Source: Anaerolineales bacterium (GTDB taxonomy: Bacteria > Chloroflexota > Anaerolineae > Anaerolineales > UBA6663). From it: 6,250 nucleotides of DNA. A program made the translations under genes and the position numbers. The stretch is from positions 1 to 6,250 of the forward strand of contig JAEURL010000675.1 in assembly GCA_016789165.1 (NCBI GenBank), read 5' to 3'. The notes under the pieces are model-generated. The model saw only the letters and a program-made list of their open reading frames with translations, did not search any database and had not been told where the DNA came from. Shown piece after piece: positions 1 to 5,374 of the stretch (positions are counted from its first letter, which is position 1; each line of letters starts with the position of its first letter).

Positions 1-1
1 T

Positions 2-841
2 CCCGTAACCCGCCTGGTGCGCCAGGAGAAGCGCGGCTTCGGCCTGGCGCGCGCTCGCAACCTGGGCACGCAGCTGGCGGCCGGCCGGCTGGTGATGTTC
101 TTCGACGACGACATGACGGCCGAGCCCGGCCTGGTGGCCGCGCACCTGGCCGCCCACGAGCGGCTGGGCGGGCTGGCGGCCGTTATCGGCCGGGTGCGGC
201 TTTCGCCCAAGGTGCCGGCCACGCCCTTCTGCCGCATCGTGCTGGGCGACGTGTGCGAGCGCTACGACAGCCGGCCGGACGAGCCGCGTTTCCTCGAATA
301 CGGCAACGCCTTGTCCTGGCAGACATCCTTCCCGCGCCAGACCCTGCTGGACCTGGGCGGCTACGACGACGGCTACAGCGCCTACGGCTGGGAGGATATC
401 GAGTTCTCCTACCGCGCCACGCGCGCCGGCCTGCGCTTCTATTACGAGCCGGCCGCCGTCAGCCTGCACAACGACCAACGCCAGACCCTGCGCACCCACG
501 GCGCGCGCCTGCACACGGCCTCGCGCATGGCGCCGCAGTTGTTCGCCCAGTATCCGGAGCTGCCGGCCCAGATCCCCATGTATGCGGACAAGGGCCCGCT
601 GGCCTGGGGCCAGGATCCGCCCGGCCTCCTGGCGCGCAAGTTGGCCCGGCAGTTGCTGGCCGCCCCGCCGGTCATGGCCGGCCTGGAGACACTCACCCCG
701 TGGGTGGAGCGCGTGGCGCCCGAGCCCGTCCTGCGGCGCTGGTATTACGGGCTGCTGGGCAGCTATGTGCTGCGCGGCTATCGGGAGGGGCTGGCGGCCG
801 CCCGCCCGGCGCTGGCTGTGCCGACTCCCAAAGCCGCCTGA
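2..841 (+). CDS. Family-2 glycosyltransferase, 3' part (5' end outside window)
   Basis: This is a cytoplasmic GT-A-fold glycosyltransferase that would move a sugar from a nucleotide-sugar donor to a growing glycan; donor and acceptor cannot be told. The frame is open from base 2 to a TGA at 839-841 (279 residues visible). A GTG at 17-19 is an internal Val codon, because the conserved ARN motif follows too soon for a true N-terminus; roughly the first 70-80 residues, with the first nucleotide-binding strands, are missing. Visible motifs are GFGLARARNLG (about fragment residues 12-22), the metal-binding FFDDDM with Asp35-37, and GWEDIEF with Trp130-Glu131-Asp132. That last motif is the hallmark of the galactosyltransferase-like C-terminal segment (Glyco_transf_7C type), followed by a conserved-looking His after the EPAAVSLHND stretch. 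The tail of about 110 residues is Leu/Ala/Arg-rich and has no motif I recognise. GT2 class is secure; the sugar is not. Confidence 0.9.
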   Translation, partial: PVTRLVRQEKRGFGLARARNLGTQLAAGRLVMFFDDDMTAEPGLVAAHLAAHERLGGLAAVIGRVRLSPKVPATPFCRIVLGDVCERYDSRPDEPRFLEYGNALSWQTSFPRQTLLDLGGYDDGYSAYGWEDIEFSYRATRAGLRFYYEPAAVSLHNDQRQTLRTHGARLHTASRMAPQLFAQYPELPAQIPMYADKGPLAWGQDPPGLLARKLARQLLAAPPVMAGLETLTPWVERVAPEPVLRRWYYGLLGSYVLRGYREGLAAARPALAVPTPKAA

Positions 842-867
842 GCGCGACCCTTCGGCTGGCCGCCTGC

Positions 868-896
868 TTGGATCATCGCCCCCTTTTTATTATGAT
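868..896 (+). promoter_or_regulatory. Candidate sigma70-type promoter for the PIG-V-like gene
   Basis: TTGGAT (868-873) and TATGAT (891-896) are separated by exactly 17 bases. The -10 hexamer differs from TATAAT at one position; the -35 keeps only the TTG. It lies in an AT-rich patch (884-899) that stands out sharply from the GC-rich surroundings. Initiation near 903 would give a leader of about 60 nt before the ATG at 964. No strong hairpin with a U-tract separates it from the upstream gene, so read-through from there is also possible. Confidence 0.4.
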
Positions 897-952
897 TAAG
901 CCCTATCGTTCAGGTCACCGACCCGGCGGCGTCGCCCGGCCTTGACCTGCCT

Positions 953-958
953 AGGGGG
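953..958 (+). promoter_or_regulatory. Ribosome binding site for the PIG-V-like gene
   Basis: AGGGGG lies 5 bases before the ATG at 964. An in-frame TAG at 952-954 overlaps it, so 964 is the first start codon available in this frame, which fixes the N-terminus. Confidence 0.55.
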
Positions 959-963
959 ATCCC

Positions 964-2154
964 ATGAACGTGCAGTCAACTGCTCAGCCTGTTCTTGGTG
1001 TGCGCTGGATGGACTGGCGTGCCTGGCCGTGGTGGGCGCAATGCGTGGCCCTCTGGCTGGTGCTGGTCTTGTCGCTGGCCGGCTTTGTGGGGGCGGGCGT
1101 CGTCGATCTGCGCGAGGGCTATGATCCCGTGATCGGCCTGCCGGCCGGGGTCTGGCCCGCCATCTGGGCGCGCTGGGACGCGCCCTATTACTTCAACATC
1201 GCCCGCGACGGCTACCAGGCGCACCCTTACGCCATGGGGTACTTCCCGCTCTACCCCTTGTTGATCAAGGGCCTGACTGCCCTGACGGGCCTGCACTTGG
1301 TGACGGCCGGCGTGCTGATCGCCCACGGCAGTTACCTGGTGGCGCTGCTGGCCATGTACCGGCTGGCGATGACGTTCCGGGGGGAGGCCGCCTTTGCCTG
1401 GCGCGCGGTTGTGGCGCTGGCCGTCTTCCCCTCCGCCTTCTTTTTTCTGGCCATGTACGCCGAGTCGCTGGCCCTGGCGGCCGGCCTGCTGGTGATCGAC
1501 TTCGCCCTGCGCGGCCGCTGGATTAAGAGCGGGCTGGCGCTGGCGGTGGCCGCCGCTACCCGCCCGGTGGGCTGGCTCCTGGGCCTGGTGCTGCTGGTGG
1601 AATTCCTGCGCCGCCGGTCGTTCAACTGGCGCTCGCTGGGCACATTTGCCGCGGCCGGCGCGCTCGGGGCCAGCGGCTTGGTGGTTTACATCCTCTACCT
1701 GCATGCCCTGACCGGCTCCTTCACGGCCATCCCGCACGCCACGGCGCTCTGGCTGCGCACCTATGCCTATCCCTGGCAAACCCTGTGGGACAGCCTCGTA
1801 ATCATGGTGGCCGGCAACGGCGTGCCCGATGACTGGTTTCTGTACGTCAGCAACCTGATCGACCTGGGGTTCACGGTCCTGATCCTGGCCCTGATCGGGT
1901 TAGCAATCCGCCGCCTGCCGCTCAGCCTGATCATCTACATGGCCGTATCGGTGGTCTTTTTGCTCAGCCTGCACGGCGTGCGGGTGGTGCCGCTATGGGG
2001 TCTGACCCGCTGGGCGGCCTCACTGGCGCCGATCTATCTGGTGCTCGCGGATCGGCTGCGCGGCGGGGTGCGCTTCTGGCTCCTGGCCGGCCTTTCGGCC
2101 GCGGCGCAGATCGCCCTGATGGTCTGGTGGGCCAGCGGGCGCTGGGTGGGCTAG
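964..2154 (+). CDS. PIG-V/Gpi18-like membrane mannosyltransferase (GT-C fold)
   Basis: This 396-residue polytopic membrane protein resembles the PIG-V family (COG5542 type), whose eukaryotic members add the second mannose to GPI anchors from dolichol-phosphate-mannose; bacterial members are thought to use polyprenyl-phosphate sugars on the outer face. Family-like motifs appear in order: WARWDAPYYFNIARDGY at 68-84 with Asp72 in the first extracytoplasmic loop, YFPLYPLL at 93-100, FPSAFFFLAMYAES at 155-168 (matching the family's FPxxFF...Y-E-S pattern), TRPVGW at 199-204, and LTRWAASLAPIYL at 347-359. Hydrophobic segments lie at about 26-46, 112-132, 146-180, 190-214, 225-247, 300-315, 320-336, 352-362 and 369-390. 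An in-frame TAG at 952 and the AGGGGG upstream support the ATG at 964. The next gene follows after 9 nt in the same frame. The family call is firm; mannose as substrate is carried over from the family. Confidence 0.87.
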   Translation: MNVQSTAQPVLGVRWMDWRAWPWWAQCVALWLVLVLSLAGFVGAGVVDLREGYDPVIGLPAGVWPAIWARWDAPYYFNIARDGYQAHPYAMGYFPLYPLLIKGLTALTGLHLVTAGVLIAHGSYLVALLAMYRLAMTFRGEAAFAWRAVVALAVFPSAFFFLAMYAESLALAAGLLVIDFALRGRWIKSGLALAVAAATRPVGWLLGLVLLVEFLRRRSFNWRSLGTFAAAGALGASGLVVYILYLHALTGSFTAIPHATALWLRTYAYPWQTLWDSLVIMVAGNGVPDDWFLYVSNLIDLGFTVLILALIGLAIRRLPLSLIIYMAVSVVFLLSLHGVRVVPLWGLTRWAASLAPIYLVLADRLRGGVRFWLLAGLSAAAQIALMVWWASGRWVG

Positions 2155-2163
2155 GGCCGGCCG

Positions 2164-4167
2164 ATGTCGGAGGCGAAGCGCCCGCGCCTGTCGCGCCGGC
2201 ACATCCTGCAATTGACGGCCGCCGGCGGTGTGCTGGGGGTGGCCGGCGCGGCCGGTTACGGCGCGGAGTGTCTGCGCGCGGCACCGCCGCCCAAGCCGCG
2301 GCCCGGCGCGCCGCCGCCCGAGCCGGCCCGGGCGCCGCTGCTGGTGGTGGCCGGCGACTCGGCGGCCAACCCCTTCGGCCGCTACCTCGGTGAGATCCTG
2401 CGCGCCGAGGGCCTCAACCTCTTCCGCCTGATCTCGCTCTCCGCCCTGGCCGCCGAGGACCTGAGCGGCTACGCCCTGATTCTATTGGGCGAGACTCCGC
2501 TCACCGCTGACCAGGCCGACCGCCTGCGCGCTTACGTGACCGCCGGCGGCCAACTGGTGGCCATGCGCCCGGACGAACGCCTGGCCGACCTGGGCGGCGT
2601 GGCGCTGACGGGCGGCGAAATGGCGGGCGGCTATCTGCAGACCGTTGCCGGCCAGCCGCTGACCGCCGGCCTGGCCGCCGAGCCGCTGCAGTTCCACGGG
2701 TCCGCTTGGCTGGCGCGGTTAGCCGGCGCCGAGGCCCTGGCCTGGCTGCAGGCCGCACCGGGGCAGGGGGCCGAGTATCCGGCGCTCACCTGGCACCGCG
2801 CCGGCGCCGGCGCGGTCGTCCTTTGGGCCTTTGATCTGGCGCGCAGCGTGGCGCTCACCCGCCAGGGCAACCCGGCCTGGGCCAACCAGGAGCGGGACGG
2901 CCTGGACGGCGTGCGCGCCGCCGACATGTTCGTGGACTGGCTGGACCTGGAGCGCGTGGCCATCCCGCAGGCCGACGAGCAGCAGCGCCTGCTGCTGAAC
3001 GTGATCCAGGCGCTGTGTGAGCCGGCCTTGCCGCTGCCGCGCTTGGGATATTTCCCGGCGGGGGCGGGGGCGGTGCTGGTGGCCACCGGCGACTCGCACG
3101 AGAACATGGGCCGCAGCGTGGCGCAGGTGCTGGAACGCGCCGAACGCTTCGCCGGCCGGATGTCCATCTACTACTCGCCGCCGGCTATGTCGTGCGCGCG
3201 GCGGGTGGTCCGTCAGGCCCGCTGGTGGGCGGGCGCGCTCCCGCTGGTGGGCGAGCGCGTGCCGGACAGCTTCCCGCTGCCCCGGCCGGCCGAGATCGCG
3301 GCCTGGCGCGAGCGCGGCCACGAGTTCACGTTTCACCCCTTCGTCGAAGCCGGCGTGGAAGCCGGCTACCTCGATTACTGGACCCGCTTCCACCTGCTCG
3401 GTTACGGCCCCGTCTCGGCGACGACGCGCACCCACCGCATCCTGTGGCAGGGCTGGGCCGAGACCGCGCGCGTCCAGGCGGCCTTCGGCATCGGCCTGAA
3501 CCTGGACTATTACCACGTCGGCCCGGCGTTTCTGCGGCCGGACGGCACGCCGGCCTTCGGCCACCTCACCGGCAGCGGCCTGCCGCTCAAGTTCGTGGAC
3601 GAGCAGGGCCAGATCCTGGACGTCTTCCAGCAGAATACGCAGTTGGTGGATGAGCACATGCTGGACGCCCTCGGCGGCCGGGCCCGGCTGAGCGTCGAGC
3701 AGGCGCTGGCGGTGGCGCGTGATCTGCTGGATCTCAGCCTGCGCCGCTATCCGGCCGCGCTGGGCGCGCAATTCCACGTGGACCCCTTTGAGTTGGGCGG
3801 GCCGGGCGCGGAGAGCGCCGGGCGGTGGCTGGAGGGCGTGCTGGCGTTGGCGGCCGAGCGCGGCGTGCCTGTCCTGCCGGCCGCGCCCTGGCTGGCCTTC
3901 TGTGAGGCGCGCCATGCCGTCGTGTTTGAAGCGCTGGCCTGGGACGGCGCGGCCGGCCGGCTGTCCTTCGAGGTCGTCGTTCCGCCCGCGCCGTTCGAAT
4001 TCGACGTGCTTGTCCCGCAGCGCGCCGCGGCCCGGCGCCTGACGGGCGTGAGCGTGGCGGGGAGCGCGGCGGCCCGCACCTCCGAACGACAGGTGGGCGC
4101 CGTCTCCTTTGCCGTAGTGCGCGTGGCCGGCGGCCGGCACACCGTCAGCGCGCAGTACGCGCCCTGA
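2164..4167 (+). CDS. Tat-exported GATase-like plus NodB-like (polysaccharide deacetylase-fold) protein
   Basis: This 667-residue protein is probably exported folded by the Tat system and may act on a surface or extracellular glycan. The N-terminus has a twin-arginine signal (S10-R11-R12-H-I-L15) with a hydrophobic stretch at 16-33, then a Pro-rich linker at 41-57. Residues 58-225 look like a class-I glutamine-amidotransferase-like alpha/beta domain (PLLVVAGDS, YALILLGE, YVTAGGQLVAM) with no evident catalytic Cys. Residues 295-580 resemble a NodB domain: VLVATGDSHEN at 304-314 in place of TFDDG, GHEFTFHP at 385-392, THRILW at 423-428, a GIGLNLDYYH stretch at 442-451, and FHVDPF at 537-542. About 85 more residues (584-667) look beta-rich. 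The ATG is the first start after an in-frame TAG at 2152; there is no clear Shine-Dalgarno, which suggests coupling to the PIG-V-like gene. The deacetylase fold is likely; deacetylase activity is uncertain because several motif residues differ. Confidence 0.75.
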   Translation: MSEAKRPRLSRRHILQLTAAGGVLGVAGAAGYGAECLRAAPPPKPRPGAPPPEPARAPLLVVAGDSAANPFGRYLGEILRAEGLNLFRLISLSALAAEDLSGYALILLGETPLTADQADRLRAYVTAGGQLVAMRPDERLADLGGVALTGGEMAGGYLQTVAGQPLTAGLAAEPLQFHGSAWLARLAGAEALAWLQAAPGQGAEYPALTWHRAGAGAVVLWAFDLARSVALTRQGNPAWANQERDGLDGVRAADMFVDWLDLERVAIPQADEQQRLLLNVIQALCEPALPLPRLGYFPAGAGAVLVATGDSHENMGRSVAQVLERAERFAGRMSIYYSPPAMSCARRVVRQARWWAGALPLVGERVPDSFPLPRPAEIAAWRERGHEFTFHPFVEAGVEAGYLDYWTRFHLLGYGPVSATTRTHRILWQGWAETARVQAAFGIGLNLDYYHVGPAFLRPDGTPAFGHLTGSGLPLKFVDEQGQILDVFQQNTQLVDEHMLDALGGRARLSVEQALAVARDLLDLSLRRYPAALGAQFHVDPFELGGPGAESAGRWLEGVLALAAERGVPVLPAAPWLAFCEARHAVVFEALAWDGAAGRLSFEVVVPPAPFEFDVLVPQRAAARRLTGVSVAGSAAARTSERQVGAVSFAVVRVAGGRHTVSAQYAP

Positions 4168-4201
4168 CCGCGCCAGCGCTCTTCCTCAACGCACCCCAAT
4201 A

Positions 4202-4303
4202 ACCATGGCTGGGCCGTGGCTGGCCCATTCAGGTAGCCGGCCAGCGCAACGCTGAGCGGACCATGCGCCGCGGCCCATGGTAGGCCCAAAAGGCTATAAG
4301 GGC
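4202..4303. repeat. Cluster of short inverted repeats between genes
   Basis: Four GC-rich inverted repeats lie here. TGGGCC (4210-4215) pairs with GGCCCA (4222-4227) over a 6-base loop. CAGCG (4242-4246) pairs with CGCTG (4250-4254) over a 3-base loop. Outer arms ACCATGG (4202-4208) and CCATGGT (4275-4281) enclose both. GGCCC (4283-4287) can pair with GGGCC (4299-4303). None is followed by a T-run, so this is not a standard intrinsic terminator, though the RNA could fold. Short stems are expected by chance at this GC content, so any function is unproven. Confidence 0.4.
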
Positions 4304-4319
4304 CGACCTTCCGCGCTTG

Positions 4320-4325
4320 TACAAT
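4320..4325 (+). promoter_or_regulatory. Candidate -10 element upstream of the second GT2 gene
   Basis: TACAAT matches the -10 consensus at five of six positions and sits in an AT-rich stretch (4317-4350) within GC-rich DNA. Initiation near 4332 would leave a leader of about 33 nt before the GTG at 4365. No convincing -35 is found 16-18 bases upstream. The hexamer lies within overlapping palindromes TTGTACAA (4317-4324) and CAATTG (4322-4327), which could also be a protein-binding site. Confidence 0.35.
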
Positions 4326-4350
4326 TGTTCCTGGAATTAGCCATTTTTAT

Positions 4351-4356
4351 GGAGAG
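4351..4356 (+). promoter_or_regulatory. Ribosome binding site deciding a GTG start
   Basis: GGAGAG lies 8 bases before the GTG at 4365. An in-frame TAG at 4338-4340 closes the frame upstream and no other ATG, GTG or TTG codon lies between, so GTG is the first possible start. The next in-frame ATG is codon 70, past conserved motifs. Confidence 0.7.
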
Positions 4357-4364
4357 CTAGCCCT

Positions 4365-5363
4365 GTGACTTCCCTGGCCGCGAACATCAGCGTTGCCATC
4401 CCGAACTGGAACGGCGAGGCCGTGCTGCCCGATTGTTTGAACTCGCTGCGTCTGGCGCTGCGCCGGGCCGGCCTGACGGATCGCGTCGACATCGTCATCG
4501 CCGATGATCAGAGCACCGATCAGGGGCCGGCCATCGTGCGGCGCGATGTCCCTGAAGTGCGCTGGATCGACATGCCGCAGCGCTCCGGCTTTGGCGTGGT
4601 CGCCAACACCGCCGTCCAGCACGCCGCCAACGACTACGTCCTCCTGCTCAACAACGACATCTACGTCGAAGAGGATTTCTTCCAGCACTGGGCCCCGCAC
4701 TTCGAGGACCCGCAGGTGTTTGCCCTGGCCAGTTGGATGCTGCGCTGGGACCGCCGGACGGTGGATTCCGGCCGGCGCGTGGCCGTGTGGGACAAGGGCC
4801 TGATCCGCCACTGGGTGGTGGAGGACCGCGGCCAGGCGCCGCTGCCCACCTTCTATGCCTGCGGCGGCGCCTCGATCTACGACCGGCGCAAGTATCTCGA
4901 GATCGGGGGCTTCGATCCGCTCTTTAAACCCATGTACACGGAAGACCTGGACCTGTCTTACGTGGGCTGGAAGCGCGGCTGGAAGGTGCTGTACGAGCCC
5001 AAGTGCGTGGTCTATCACCGCAACTCGCACTCCTCCAGCCGGGCCTTCAAGCAGCGCATCAAGTATCTGAACGACACCAAGAACCACTTCCTGTTTGTGT
5101 GGAAGAACATCACCGACCCGGTTCTGTTCCGCCAGCACCTGGCCTGGCTGCCGCTGCGCGTGGCGGCCGCGCCGTTTCACGGCCGGCGGCTGCTGACGGC
5201 GGCCTTCGTGAAAGCGCTGCGGCAGCTGGACGAGGCGCTGGCGCAGCGGCGCGCCCTCCAGCGCGTCCAGCAGGTGTCCGACCGCGCGCTGTTTGACCTC
5301 TTCCGCCCCACCGCGCACGACCTGGCACACTCGCCGTACCAGGGGACGGCGGGCGCCGCGTGA
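4365..5363 (+). CDS. Family-2 glycosyltransferase, rhamnosyltransferase-like
   Basis: This complete 332-residue cytoplasmic GT-A glycosyltransferase is of the WbbL/COG1216 type, which adds rhamnose or related sugars to cell-surface polysaccharides. Motifs in order: AIPNWNG at 11-17 (first nucleotide-binding strand), IADDQSTD at 45-52, SGFGVVANTAV at 74-84, LLLNNDIYVE at 93-102 (the DXD-equivalent metal site), CGGASIYDRRKYLEIGGFD at 166-184, and YTEDLDLSYVGWKRGWK at 191-207, where Glu193-Asp194 are the likely catalytic-base region. A His-containing stretch (VVYHRNSHSS, 215-224) follows. Residues 245-332 form an Arg/Leu-rich tail that may lie against the membrane; I see no clear transmembrane helix. 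The GTG start is supported by GGAGAG and an in-frame upstream stop. It does not look like a recent duplicate of the first GT2 gene (2-841), which has DDDM and WED motifs instead. The family is clear; the sugar is a guess. Confidence 0.92.
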   Translation: MTSLAANISVAIPNWNGEAVLPDCLNSLRLALRRAGLTDRVDIVIADDQSTDQGPAIVRRDVPEVRWIDMPQRSGFGVVANTAVQHAANDYVLLLNNDIYVEEDFFQHWAPHFEDPQVFALASWMLRWDRRTVDSGRRVAVWDKGLIRHWVVEDRGQAPLPTFYACGGASIYDRRKYLEIGGFDPLFKPMYTEDLDLSYVGWKRGWKVLYEPKCVVYHRNSHSSSRAFKQRIKYLNDTKNHFLFVWKNITDPVLFRQHLAWLPLRVAAAPFHGRRLLTAAFVKALRQLDEALAQRRALQRVQQVSDRALFDLFRPTAHDLAHSPYQGTAGAA

Positions 5364-5367
5364 AAGG
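5362..5367 (+). promoter_or_regulatory. Probable ribosome binding site overlapping the upstream stop codon
   Basis: GAAAGG begins inside the TGA (5361-5363) of the GT2 gene and ends 7 bases before the ATG at 5375. This favours 5375 over the in-frame GTG at 5360 and implies the two genes are translated from one message. Confidence 0.45.
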
Positions 5368-5374
5368 CGCAGCC

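Noticed and set aside
842..900. Intrinsic terminator after the first GT2 gene
   Set aside because: The T-run at 884-888 is not preceded by a usable hairpin; CGGCTGGCCG at 853-862 has too small a loop and is too far from the T-run.
253..945. 230-codon plus-strand frame
   Set aside because: Out of frame with the first GT2 gene; Arg/Ala/Pro-rich with no domain.
976..1779. 267-codon minus-strand frame
   Set aside because: Antisense to the PIG-V-like gene; low-complexity Gln/Arg/Gly/His composition and no domain.
2257..2271. Possible lipoprotein cysteine (Cys36 of the Tat protein)
   Set aside because: The preceding residues Gly-Ala-Glu do not fit a lipobox, which needs a small residue just before the Cys.
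2719..4140. 473-codon open frame on the minus strand
   Set aside because: It lies antisense to the Tat/NodB-like gene, is dominated by Arg, Gln, His, Ala and Gly with no motif, and is what GC-rich codon bias leaves open on the opposite strand.
4295..4300. TATAAG as a -10 box
   Set aside because: No -35-like hexamer lies 16-18 bases upstream, and it is inside an inverted-repeat stem-loop; TACAAT at 4320 is better placed.
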